From Bacteroidota bacterium (GTDB taxonomy: Bacteria; Bacteroidota; Bacteroidia; Flavobacteriales; Flavobacteriaceae): DNA of 13,441 nucleotides. The notes under the pieces were generated by a model. The model saw only the letters and a list, made by a program, of their open reading frames with translations. It was not told where the DNA came from and did not search any database. The translations under genes were made by a program, and so were the position numbers. How positions within the stretch are numbered: position 1 is the stretch's first letter; each line of letters starts with the position of its first letter. This document shows, piece by piece, positions 1 to 6,819 of this stretch. The stretch covers positions 1-13,441 of the forward strand of contig JAJRSY010000022.1 of assembly GCA_024278565.1 (NCBI GenBank), in the 5' to 3' direction.

Positions 1-8
1 CAAATATA
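1..8 (-). promoter_or_regulatory. Possible -7 promoter box pointing out of the left edge
   Basis: On the minus strand these bases read TATATTTG, a full match to the Bacteroidota -7 consensus TAnnTTTG and identical to the box upstream of the cold-shock gene. It lies 110 nt beyond the stop codon of the HMG-CoA lyase gene. It would therefore drive a minus-strand gene outside the window. No TTTG -33 element at normal spacing is visible, so this is a motif match only. Confidence 0.25.
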
Positions 9-53
9 GAACAATTTATCGAGTAACATTGATTGCCCAAAATTGGTAGATCT

Positions 54-74
54 ATGGGATTGGTTAAAATCTTA
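54..74. repeat. 21-nt intergenic motif, copy 1
   Basis: This 21-nt stretch begins ATGGGATTGG and ends TTAAAATCTTA. It recurs at 4364-4384 with a single mismatch (G/T at the ninth base). Both copies lie in intergenic DNA, and in both cases the next gene on the minus strand lies to the left. For copy 2 that gene is the LpxD-like gene; for copy 1 it lies outside the window. It may be a shared upstream regulatory site, but no binding protein can be named. Confidence 0.45.
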
Positions 75-117
75 AATCACCGTACTGAATATACCAGCAT
101 GTAACCGATCACACATG

Positions 118-984
118 TCAACTATATTCAGAAAACAACTCGGAAGCCTTATTATATGCTGCTTCGAACACTAACCAATTAACACTCGAGTCAACTTTGG
201 CCGTTGTGAAATACGACAGCATTTTTTCAGTAGGCATATTGCCCGTAAGTGCATCTTTGGCCATGGGGCAGCCCCCAAACCCCTGTATCGCACCATCAAA
301 TCTACGACACCCGGCTTTGTACGCCGCATCGATTTTTTCATGCCATTTTGTAGGCGTGGTATGTAGATGTGCGCCAAATTCAATTTCAGGATATTTGGGT
401 ATCAGATCCGAAAACAAGTATTCTATCGTATCTGGGGTCGATGTGCCCACCGTATCTGAAAGCGATAAAATGTTTGCGCCCATTGCAGCCAATTTCTCGG
501 TCCACTCCCCCACTACCTCTACACTCCACGGATCACCATACGGGTTACCAAAACCCATAGAAATATAGGTTACCACTTGCTTGCCCGATGCTTCTGAAAT
601 CTTTAAAATCTCTTTTAAGGTAACCACCGATTCTTCGATCGTTTTATGGGTGTTGCGCATTTGAAAATTTTCTGATATGGAAAACGGATACCCCAGAAAA
701 TCAATTTCAGCATGCTTACAGGCATCATTGGCCCCACGTACATTGGCCACAATGGCCAACAACCTACTTTGTGTCCTTGACAGATCGAGCCTTGAAAGCA
801 GCTCGCCGGTATCTGCCATTTGTGGAATGGCCTTGGGCGAAACAAAACTACCGAAGTCAATGGTGTCGAAACCGCATCCCAACAAAGATTGAATGTATTT
901 CACCTTTTCTTCCGTGGGAATAAAAGTTTTAATTCCCTGCATGGCATCCCTAGGGCATTCTATGATCTTTACTTTTTCAGGCAT
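118..984 (-). CDS. Hydroxymethylglutaryl-CoA lyase family protein
   Basis: This 288-residue protein matches the HMG-CoA lyase branch of the HMGL-like TIM-barrel family. That enzyme cleaves 3-hydroxy-3-methylglutaryl-CoA to acetoacetate and acetyl-CoA, the last step of leucine degradation. Visible family features are R12-D13 in the N-terminal PRD motif, the SFVSPKAIPQMAD segment (46-58), the metal-binding H206-x-H208 and the C-terminal GFGGCPMAKDALTGN signature with catalytic C239 and N249. The spacing of these residues agrees with the human enzyme. Two departures are seen: the opening motif reads ECPRDAMQG rather than EVGPRDGLQ, and D43 stands where human E72 (IEVTSF) is expected. The start is ATG with AAAGG just before it. 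The gene lies 32 nt after the LysE stop on the same strand and may be cotranscribed with it. The family call is firm; exact substrate specificity is inferred. Confidence 0.88.
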   Translation of the reverse strand: MPEKVKIIECPRDAMQGIKTFIPTEEKVKYIQSLLGCGFDTIDFGSFVSPKAIPQMADTGELLSRLDLSRTQSRLLAIVANVRGANDACKHAEIDFLGYPFSISENFQMRNTHKTIEESVVTLKEILKISEASGKQVVTYISMGFGNPYGDPWSVEVVGEWTEKLAAMGANILSLSDTVGTSTPDTIEYLFSDLIPKYPEIEFGAHLHTTPTKWHEKIDAAYKAGCRRFDGAIQGFGGCPMAKDALTGNMPTEKMLSYFTTAKVDSSVNWLVFEAAYNKASELFSEYS

Positions 985-1016
985 CCTTTTATAATAAAGC
1001 TATGGTAAAATTACTA

Positions 1017-1640
1017 TTATTTCGCTGATACTAATAAATAAACCGAAATACCCACAAACACAATAATTTGAAACCATTTCAAATAAATACCGCTGTTCGA
1101 ATTAGTGGTGATATAGCCCGATATCGAACCCGAAAGAATGGCAATCAAACTGAAAACAATAGTGGAAACCAAAATAAACAACGCCCCCAGCACATAAAAT
1201 TGAAATACAGTGTTCAATTCATTGCTAAACAGAAAACCGGGAAAAAAGGCCAAAAAGAATATGGTCACCTTGGGGTTCAGAACATTCATAACAAACCCTT
1301 GCCAAAACAAGCGGCCAAGACTTTTTTTGGCAATACCACTAGAGAAACTCAAGGAAGCATCACTGATAAAAACTTGATACGCCAAGTACAACAAATAGGC
1401 AACGCCGAACAATTTAATGGCAAAATATATATGCTCACTTTGTTTTATAATGGCTGACGCACCAAAAGCGAGTAATGTGGTATGTACCAAACAACCTGAC
1501 ATCAGGCCTGCAACGGTAGCCAGACCAAACTTTTTTCCGTTTGTAATACTCTGCGAGAGCACATATATATTATCTGGACCGGGAACGATCGCAAGGGCCG
1601 CCGTGGCCACTATAAAAGTATATAGAACTTCGTAATTCAA
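1017..1640 (-). CDS. LysE/RhtB family amino-acid exporter
   Basis: This 207-residue protein is a small hydrophobic membrane protein with about six predicted helices, the usual size for LysE/RhtB transporters that export amino acids such as lysine, threonine or homoserine. The family signature PGPDN (20-24) followed by a conserved Gly-rich stretch (NGKKFGLATVAG) is present. So is the central LNPKVTIFFLAFFPGF segment (121-136). The start codon is TTG: no in-frame ATG exists nearby, and the protein begins at the expected distance from the PGP motif. The substrate cannot be read from the sequence. It is followed on the same strand by the HMG-CoA lyase gene and is divergent from the Dabb gene. A TTGACAA sequence sits 4 nt before the start and resembles the arm beside the Dabb start. 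Confidence 0.9.
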   Translation of the reverse strand: MNYEVLYTFIVATAALAIVPGPDNIYVLSQSITNGKKFGLATVAGLMSGCLVHTTLLAFGASAIIKQSEHIYFAIKLFGVAYLLYLAYQVFISDASLSFSSGIAKKSLGRLFWQGFVMNVLNPKVTIFFLAFFPGFLFSNELNTVFQFYVLGALFILVSTIVFSLIAILSGSISGYITTNSNSGIYLKWFQIIVFVGISVYLLVSAK

Positions 1641-1644
1641 TGTG

Positions 1645-1658
1645 TTGTCAATTGAGAA
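1645..1658. promoter_or_regulatory. Imperfect TTGTCAA/TTGAGAA palindrome before the LysE start
   Basis: The plus strand reads TTGTCAA directly followed by TTGAGAA, a palindrome with one mismatch in the seven-base arms. It ends 4 nt upstream of the TTG start of the LysE gene. The left arm is identical to the left arm of the palindrome at 1704-1723. This may be a second operator for the same regulator, but it could be chance similarity in AT-rich DNA. Confidence 0.3.
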
Positions 1659-1703
1659 ACGAAAAATACGAATTTGAACGGAATACCATTGCTTTTTTAT
1701 ATC

Positions 1704-1723
1704 TTGTCAATAAAACTTGACAA
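1704..1723. promoter_or_regulatory. Perfect inverted repeat abutting the Dabb start codon
   Basis: The sequence is TTGTCAA, a 6-nt spacer TAAAAC, then TTGACAA, and the next base is the A of the ATG at 1724. The arms are perfect. A TTTG at 1673-1676 could be a -33 element, which would put the left arm near the -7 region, a position typical of a repressor operator. As RNA it could instead form a 7-bp stem beside the start codon. No regulator gene is nearby to name. Confidence 0.45.
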
Positions 1724-2146
1724 ATGAAAACCAAAGGTATTTTACTTATTCTCACCTGCGCACTATTAGCCCTGTGCTTTTCACCGCACCCACAAAAACT
1801 TAATTCAAAAGACATAAAAAACAAAACCGTTATGAAACATGATAGCCTGCTACGCCATGTAGTGCTTTTTAAGTTTAAAGATCGGACGACGGCAGTAAAC
1901 ATAAAAAAAGTTGAGGAAGCTTTTAGTGCCCTCCCTTCAAAAATTTCTCAGATTACTGATTACGAATGGGGACTAAACAATAGCCCCGAAGGTCTCGAAA
2001 AAGGGTTTACACATTGTTTTTTTCTGACTTTCAAAACTGAAGAGAGCCGAGCAGCTTACCTGCCACACCCCGATCATAAGGCCTTTGGCGAAGTACTGAC
2101 TCCTCATTTAGAAGATGTATTGGTTCTTGACTACTGGACAAAATAG
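1724..2146 (+). CDS. Exported Dabb (stress-responsive A/B barrel) domain protein
   Basis: The 140-residue product has an N-terminal hydrophobic segment (about 5-20, ILLILTCALLALCFS) that looks like a signal peptide. A Dabb-type dimeric alpha-beta barrel follows. Matching positions are HVVLFKFK (45-52), the NSPEGLEKGFTH stretch (86-97), YLPHPDH (112-118) and the final VLDYW strand. Dabb proteins usually form dimers. Many are annotated as stress-responsive, but no single reaction is known for this subgroup. A cysteine follows the hydrophobic stretch (C18), but the lipobox is poor (-1 Leu), so lipidation is uncertain. An alternative start at M37 (1832) would give a cytosolic protein of about 104 residues; the upstream start is preferred because the N-terminus is a credible export signal. 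The gene is divergent from the LysE gene. Confidence 0.82.
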   Translation: MKTKGILLILTCALLALCFSPHPQKLNSKDIKNKTVMKHDSLLRHVVLFKFKDRTTAVNIKKVEEAFSALPSKISQITDYEWGLNNSPEGLEKGFTHCFFLTFKTEESRAAYLPHPDHKAFGEVLTPHLEDVLVLDYWTK

Positions 2147-2371
2147 ACCTCTTTACTTCGACTACAAATTAAAGGTTTAATAAAAAATGCTGAAATATAT
2201 TCTAAACCTTAACGAACAATAATTAGTAGTCAACAGTACGCCGGTGGAACAGCAGTTAAGAAAAGCTCTGATTTCAACCCAAACTTCATTCATCAGTGTG
2301 TACTAGAAAAAGAAGCACATTAATAGAAATCAGCGCAAACAAAATTAAAAAAAAAGTAATCACTAGCGTTC

Positions 2372-2407
2372 TGTTTTCAGGGCTTTATCGCCTATATACT
2401 GAAAACA
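2372..2407. repeat. 9-bp-arm inverted repeat in the gene-free region
   Basis: Arms TGTTTTCAG (2372-2380) and CTGAAAACA (2399-2407) are perfectly complementary. Inside them GGC (2381-2383) and GCC (2390-2392) can pair, leaving a one-sided bulge. No T-run follows on either strand, so it is not a standard terminator. Function is unknown. Confidence 0.35.
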
Positions 2408-2969
2408 ACCGAGCAACAAAAAACCCTACTTAAAACTGAAGGCAAACGAAGTTAGAATGTTTATGGTGATGATTGAAAAAACTAGAAATCTAATTCTTAA
2501 TCTTCGATTTCCATTGCGCTAAACTTCAAAAACGCAAGATTAATCACCAATAGAACAAAAGTACACTGAAAAAGATAGCCATAATCGTAGGGTGTTAAGA
2601 TTAGTGGGGGCAACCAATCGTTCATTAATGATAACGCATGAGAATATCAAATCGTATATCGTAACTAATCAGCATGCCCTTTCTAGCTAATAAAATGCCA
2701 TAAGAGTCTTGTTTTCAAAGCATTGAACTGACATTTTTTGAAATTTTGATTTAGGCCGAAAACTTTAACGGAATTTTAATTTTGCTGATATTCAACCACT
2801 TATGGCTTTTTGAGATTGGAATACAGCTTTTTTTGAATCAGATGCGATTTTTCAATGACACACAAAATATTGATTATTAGATGTTTAACTAGCCTGATTA
2901 GTTGCCGTATATCAAACAACGTTAAAACTATACTAAAAACAATGCCTTTGTCTTAATTGTTAATAAAAT

Positions 2970-2981
2970 GGGGGGGGGGGG
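2970..2981. repeat. Homopolymeric tract of 12 G
   Basis: Twelve consecutive G residues lie in otherwise AT-rich intergenic DNA, just past the cold-shock gene terminator on its downstream side. Such tracts slip during replication and in other bacteria often underlie phase variation. No start codon or promoter that would be switched by it is evident here. The exact count may also be unreliable in the assembly. Confidence 0.9.
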
Positions 2982-2989
2982 TTGTTCAT

Positions 2990-3018
2990 AAAAAAAGTCT
3001 TACCGCAAGCGATAAGAC
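2990..3018 (-). terminator. Intrinsic terminator of the cold-shock gene
   Basis: On the minus strand GTCTTATCG pairs with CGGTAAGAC (one G-T pair, loop CTTG) and is followed directly by a run of seven T residues. It begins 29 nt after the cold-shock stop codon. This is a textbook rho-independent terminator. Confidence 0.88.
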
Positions 3019-3047
3019 CTTATACTATAAAAAAGTTTATTACCTAC

Positions 3048-3242
3048 CTAGTCAACTACTTTCACATTAACGGCATTCAATCCTTTTTTACCTTGTTGTA
3101 GTTCAAATTCCACAACATCACCTTCTCGAACTTCATCGATTAAGCCAGAAATGTGTACAAAATGATCTTCGTTCGAACCATCTTCTGTTATGAAACCATA
3201 TCCTTTGGAATCATTGAAGAATTTTACTGTTCCTTTACTCAT
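3048..3242 (-). CDS. Cold-shock domain protein (CspA family)
   Basis: The 64-residue single-domain protein has the usual CspA-family length. It begins MSKGTVKFFNDSKGYGFI, which carries the RNP1 motif KGYGFI (13-18), and continues to the RNP2 region DHFVHI (26-31). These proteins bind single-stranded RNA and DNA through a five-stranded OB fold, melt RNA secondary structure, and often act in cold adaptation or stationary phase. The aromatic after KF is Phe where E. coli CspA has Trp (KWFN), a substitution also seen in other family members. It has its own -7 box (3272-3279), an AT-rich leader and its own strong terminator, so it is probably monocistronic although the LpxD-like gene precedes it on the same strand. 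Confidence 0.96.
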   Translation of the reverse strand: MSKGTVKFFNDSKGYGFITEDGSNEDHFVHISGLIDEVREGDVVEFELQQGKKGLNAVNVKVVD

Positions 3243-3271
3243 AATACAAAAAATTAAAAATTATTAAAAAG

Positions 3272-3279
3272 CAAATATA
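3272..3279 (-). promoter_or_regulatory. -7 promoter box of the cold-shock gene
   Basis: The minus strand reads TATATTTG, matching the Bacteroidota -7 consensus TAnnTTTG. It lies 29 nt before the ATG and would give a short, very AT-rich leader. A clear -33 TTTG is not seen. Confidence 0.5.
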
Positions 3280-3330
3280 ATACATAATCTTTAAACGTCT
3301 GAAATTTTAATGGTTATTTCAATTTTTAGA

Positions 3331-4323
3331 TTATTTTTTTGCCAGTTTTCGCATCATTATCCACTGCTTCAACATATCCCTACTATCCTGGGCGGGGTAC
3401 CCCAAAACGGTCTTGCCAGCTTTAATATCTCCAATAACGCCAGAACCGGCTCCCACAATGGCACCTGAATGAATGGTAGTGTGATCCTTGATCGATGCGC
3501 TACCCCCTATCATCACCCCGTCACCAAGGGTAACCGAACCTGCCAAACCACTGTGACCGGCCATAATACACGAACGCCCCATAATACAATTATGGCCAAT
3601 TTGCACTTGATTATCAATTTTGCAATTATCACCTATAATTGTAGCACTGAACTTACCACGATCCACGCATGAATTTGCACCGATTTCAACTCCGTCGCCA
3701 ATAATAACCGTACCGATCTGTGGTATCTTAACAAGGCCTTTGCCATCATCGCTGGGGCGGTAGCCGAAACCATCGGCCCCTATGCTAACGTTGCTATGAA
3801 AAATACAGAAGTTGCCAATCTCGCACCGTTCCCGAATAACCGCACCGGGCCAAAAGACAGTTCCTTTCCCAATATGGACCTCATCGAGAATGATCACGTT
3901 CGGGTATAATATGACACCATCGCCCAGAACAACATTTTTCCCCAAATAACTATTGGCCCCAATTTTACAGTCTGAACCAATTTTTGCAGTTTCATGTATT
4001 ACTGCCGTAGGGTGAACAGCCACCTCGAACACCGGGGCGGGCGGCTCAAAGGCTTCCAGTAATTTACCCATGGCAAGATCTGCATTTTCAACCTTGATAA
4101 TAGCACGGTTTTCTCCAGGATCCACTTCTAAATCCGCATTGACAATTGCCACTCTCGCTTTAGAACCTTTCCATTGCGATATGTATTTAATGCATCCGAT
4201 ATAGGTGATTTGATGTGGCTCTGCCTTAGAAAGCTCTTCAGGGCCCGTAATAATTTGATCGGTATTTCCTATCTGTTCCCCCTGTACGAGGTCACTAATT
4301 TCTTTGACCGTAAACGATTTCAT
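3331..4323 (-). CDS. LpxD-like UDP-3-O-acylglucosamine N-acyltransferase
   Basis: The 330-residue protein has the LpxD layout. An N-terminal uridine-binding-like domain (about 1-100) is followed by a left-handed beta helix of hexapeptide repeats (about 103-300) and a short C-terminal helix (DMLKQWIMMRKLAKK). LpxD transfers a 3-hydroxyacyl chain from acyl carrier protein to the glucosamine nitrogen during lipid A synthesis in the cytoplasm. The conserved GADGFGY motif (182-188) and the IGHN motif with presumed catalytic H244 are present; H257 lies in the next coils. No lpxC/fabZ or lpxA gene is adjacent. Bacteroidota commonly carry a second LpxD-like gene besides the one in the lpx cluster, so this may be that paralogue and its acceptor or chain specificity may differ. 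The start is the ATG at the expected N-terminus. Confidence 0.88.
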   Translation of the reverse strand: MKSFTVKEISDLVQGEQIGNTDQIITGPEELSKAEPHQITYIGCIKYISQWKGSKARVAIVNADLEVDPGENRAIIKVENADLAMGKLLEAFEPPAPVFEVAVHPTAVIHETAKIGSDCKIGANSYLGKNVVLGDGVILYPNVIILDEVHIGKGTVFWPGAVIRERCEIGNFCIFHSNVSIGADGFGYRPSDDGKGLVKIPQIGTVIIGDGVEIGANSCVDRGKFSATIIGDNCKIDNQVQIGHNCIMGRSCIMAGHSGLAGSVTLGDGVMIGGSASIKDHTTIHSGAIVGAGSGVIGDIKAGKTVLGYPAQDSRDMLKQWIMMRKLAKK

Positions 4324-4363
4324 AGTTAATGGTGTTGTGTTGGTCGCGGAAGGTAAGCAAGAA

Positions 4364-4384
4364 ATGGGATTTGTTAAAATCTTA
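4364..4384. repeat. 21-nt intergenic motif, copy 2
   Basis: Twenty of 21 bases match the sequence at 54-74. This copy begins 41 nt upstream of the LpxD-like start codon, in the region where its minus-strand promoter should lie. On the minus strand the core reads ATTTTAACAAATC. It is a candidate promoter part or operator. Confidence 0.45.
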
Positions 4385-4587
4385 TGCTTGTTTTTTTTTG
4401 CTTAGGAATTTTGCATTATCAAAACAGGTTGATAGCTAAGGAAACATATACCATCAAAACCCGATGTTTTGTGAATTGGCTTAAACAACTTTTTGAACGA
4501 CACCCAGAACTCTCTTTATTCGACCTAAAACAAGAAAGCCCACAATGGTATAATATCCTCACCTTTTTAAACTGTGTAAAAAGAACC

Positions 4588-5331
4588 CTAAATACTGATC
4601 ACACTCAATTCAGCCGCTTTTATACCGGTATCGGTATCCTCGGAAAGCCTATATTGATAAAGACCGGATTCGCCAATGGCAATGAGCAGGTCATTACGAA
4701 TGATTACATCAAAGGCACTTTTATCTATTGAGGTCACCAGCTTTGACGCTACGGGGTCTGAAATATCAAAAACCTTGATTTCGTCATCGCAAACGATCAA
4801 GAAATTTCCATACAGCCCCAAACCTTTTGGAGAGGTCAGGTTTCTACTATTTAAAAGCACCGGTTCGGTCACCTTGGTCACATCATAGATTTCCAACACA
4901 TTGATATCGTTGCCGCAGTTGGTATTTGAATGTAAGGTTACAAAAGCGTGAGTATCATTTGCCACTACGGGATCGCAGGCCGTAAAATGTTCTACGCTCG
5001 AAAGTTTTTGGGGAAATTCAGGATTCTCAAGATTATATATGAACATTCCGTTCCGCGAACCTATATAAAGGTAATCCTTATAGGAGAACAGCGTTTCAAT
5101 ATTAAAACCGATGGGCACGGTATTCACCTTGACCGGATCTTGGGTGTCCGTTATATTAAAAACGTTCAGGTCATATTCATCGACCGTATAAAGGTAATCG
5201 CCCTTTAATGCGAATCGGGCCAACGACCCGCCCTGACCGTCACCTGTGGAAGCTTGCGAATCACTATTGGAATCTGATTGACAGCTTAGTGCACAAAATG
5301 CGATCGCCAAAATATAGAGGTGCTTTTTCAT
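4588..5331 (-). CDS. LVIVD-repeat lipoprotein, C-terminal-half type
   Basis: Starting at the ATG at 5331 gives 247 residues with a lipoprotein signal, MKKHLYILAIAFCALSC, the lipidated cysteine being C17. The eight upstream codons are discarded because they overlap the preceding gene and spoil the signal. A Ser/Asp/Gly-rich linker follows, then SLARFALKGDYLYTVD and repeated beta-propeller-like blades. The blades carry LVIVD-type motifs: VFNITDTQDP, IYNLENPEFP, IYDVTKVTEP and VFDISDP. It ends GLYQYRLSEDT plus a short tail, which looks like a natural family terminus. LVIVD repeats are found in bacterial surface proteins, but no activity is established. The gene begins 5 nt after the stop of the preceding LVIVD lipoprotein, so they are one operon. 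Together they appear to cover what is one longer protein elsewhere. Confidence 0.8.
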   Translation of the reverse strand: MKKHLYILAIAFCALSCQSDSNSDSQASTGDGQGGSLARFALKGDYLYTVDEYDLNVFNITDTQDPVKVNTVPIGFNIETLFSYKDYLYIGSRNGMFIYNLENPEFPQKLSSVEHFTACDPVVANDTHAFVTLHSNTNCGNDINVLEIYDVTKVTEPVLLNSRNLTSPKGLGLYGNFLIVCDDEIKVFDISDPVASKLVTSIDKSAFDVIIRNDLLIAIGESGLYQYRLSEDTDTGIKAAELSVISI

Positions 5332-5336
5332 CGTTC

Positions 5337-5849
5337 TTATCTTTTTAGTTTCCAATCGATCACTATGTTGTTTTCAGGAACATTATTCGCATAAAACCCA
5401 TCAGGGGAGACAAGTTCGGGAAAGGTGTTGGGTATACGCTTGGTCAGATTAATTGCATTTGTTGCTGCATTATAGTCAACGGCAATCAAATCAGTAGCCT
5501 GGTTAATATAGATCATGTTGTTGCGAACTGCCAAGTCGGTAGAGCCCGGGGCTTCAAGAAATTTAATCGGTTTTGGGTTTTTGGGGTCGCTATTGTCATA
5601 AATATGGAACCCTTTGTTCACCTCATTGATAAAGAGCAAGTGATCTTTGACATATATTTTTCCAGAGATACCAATAGCAACAGTATTTTTAAGGAGTACC
5701 GATTTCTCAAAATCGACCCGATTCAAATAGACTGGGTCATAACGTGATTCTTGACTAAAATCATCATCCTCACAGTTCATAAGGGGAAGGCAACAACCTT
5801 GTACCAACGTAAGTACAAGGCACATAAAAAGCAAAAAAATCATTTTCAT
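5337..5849 (-). CDS. LVIVD-family lipoprotein, N-terminal-half type
   Basis: From the ATG at 5849 this is a 170-residue protein with a lipoprotein signal, MKMIFLLFMCLVLTLVQGC, the lipidated cysteine being C19. The longer reading frame adds ten codons before the signal and is not used. An acidic stretch (EDDD) follows the cysteine within ten residues, as in many surface lipoproteins of this phylum. Then come GKIYVKDHLLFINE, KGFHIYDNSDPKNPKPIKF (an LVIVD-type blade) and TDLAVRNNMIYINQ. The chain stops at IVIDWKLKR, where I expect a linker to further propeller blades in the long form of the family. Two blades are too few for a closed propeller, so the protein may pair with the product of the next gene. 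It is probably anchored in the outer membrane. Confidence 0.75.
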   Translation of the reverse strand: MKMIFLLFMCLVLTLVQGCCLPLMNCEDDDFSQESRYDPVYLNRVDFEKSVLLKNTVAIGISGKIYVKDHLLFINEVNKGFHIYDNSDPKNPKPIKFLEAPGSTDLAVRNNMIYINQATDLIAVDYNAATNAINLTKRIPNTFPELVSPDGFYANNVPENNIVIDWKLKR

Positions 5850-6080
5850 AGTGGGGTGTTTCTTGGCAAGATACCACAAAATCTTGAAAAGATTGCATAC
5901 GCTAAAAGGTCATCAATTGTCCGTTCGAGTGCAGTCGATATCATATTATTTTGATAATCAGAATGTATCTCCTGAGAATACGGAAGCACCCAACGGAACA
6001 AATATCAGCTATTCTTACTTTTTAGACAGCCTCTTGCTGCGATTTTTCAACTGCCGGAAAAAAACCCGGAAGCTCAAAAA

Positions 6081-6719
6081 CTAAGCAGAAGGATCCGGTG
6101 TCATTCGTAAATAGGGTTTTACCTCCTCTACGCCCTTGGCGAACATTTTCTTGGCATCTTCGGTCGATATAGCGGGACTCACCACAACATCCTCGCCTTG
6201 TTTCCAGTTCGCTGGGGTGGCCACTTTATGATATGCCGTTAACTGTAGCGAATCAATCACGCGCAATAGTTCGTGAAAATTACGCCCTGTTGATGCAGGA
6301 TAGGTAATAGTCAGTTTTATCGTCTTGTCAGGAGCAATGATGAATACCGAACGTACGGTAAGGTTATTATCTGCCTTAGGGTGGATCATGTCGTACAGAT
6401 CGGATACTTTTTTATCTTCATCTGCTATAATCGGAAAATCCACCACGGTGTTCTGAACCTCGTTAATGTCTTTTATCCATTCAACATGTGAAGCGGTACC
6501 ATCTACACTCAAGGCCAACATTTTCACATTGCGTTTATCGAATTCATCTTTAAGCTTTGCCGCCGTGCCAAGTTCAGTGGTACATACCGGAGTGAAATCT
6601 GCCGGGTGCGAGAAAAGAATGCCCCAACCATCACCTAGGTAGTCATATAAATTGATGGTTCCCATTGAACTCTCTGCCGTAAAATCAGGGGCGGTATCGC
6701 CCAATCGTAATGTTGCCAT
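6081..6719 (-). CDS. 1-Cys peroxiredoxin (Prx6 family)
   Basis: The 212-residue protein reduces peroxides with a single catalytic cysteine. The active-site motif P39-x3-T43-x2-C46 is present (HPADFTPVCTTE), with the conserved arginine R123 in TVRSVF. No other cysteine occurs in the chain, so it is 1-Cys and must be recycled by an external thiol. The C-terminal extension (about 165-212, NWKQGEDVVVSP onward) is the dimerisation arm typical of Prx6 proteins and excludes the shorter AhpC and BCP types. It is most likely cytosolic, as there is no signal peptide. It is divergent from the DinB/YfiT gene across 112 nt. No clear promoter for this gene was found. Confidence 0.95.
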   Translation of the reverse strand: MATLRLGDTAPDFTAESSMGTINLYDYLGDGWGILFSHPADFTPVCTTELGTAAKLKDEFDKRNVKMLALSVDGTASHVEWIKDINEVQNTVVDFPIIADEDKKVSDLYDMIHPKADNNLTVRSVFIIAPDKTIKLTITYPASTGRNFHELLRVIDSLQLTAYHKVATPANWKQGEDVVVSPAISTEDAKKMFAKGVEEVKPYLRMTPDPSA

Positions 6720-6819
6720 TGTTTTGGTTTTAAAAAAATGAAAAATAAATGTCCGGTAAAATTAGTGGATCACGAACCAACCCATTTGTTCAAATGGTTA
6801 AAAATGTATTAAAGTTCAG

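Larger units (their letters stand above)
2147..3047. other. 900-bp stretch with no recognisable gene
   Basis: No open frame with recognisable protein similarity was found on either strand, and no tRNA or known RNA shape was seen. The DNA is AT-rich. It holds several short inverted repeats (2172-2179/2203-2210, 2268-2275/2326-2333, 2372-2380/2399-2407, 2464-2470/2543-2549), a 12-G run at 2970-2981 and the terminator of the cold-shock gene. By length it could be the remains of a lost gene or an insertion, but no readable remnant supports that. Confidence 0.6.

Noticed and set aside
1068..1457. 129-codon plus-strand frame
   Set aside because: It is opposite the LysE gene. The lysine- and glutamine-rich product is what antisense of a hydrophobic membrane protein gene gives.
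2172..2210. Terminator for the Dabb gene (AAGGTTTA/TAAACCTT)
   Set aside because: The arms are 8 bp but the loop is 23 nt and no T-run follows, so it does not look like an intrinsic terminator.
4384..4731. 115-codon plus-strand frame
   Set aside because: It overlaps the LVIVD lipoprotein gene by 144 nt on the opposite strand, shows no recognisable domain, and its sequence in the overlap is explained by the lipoprotein codons.
6036..6070. Terminator after the peroxiredoxin gene
   Set aside because: Only a 4-bp CCGG pairing around a T-rich loop is visible, too weak to claim.
5851..6084. 77-codon plus-strand frame between the LVIVD operon and the peroxiredoxin gene
   Set aside because: It shows no recognisable domain, and its start lies in the upstream region of the divergent lipoprotein gene. 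It is possible but unsupported.
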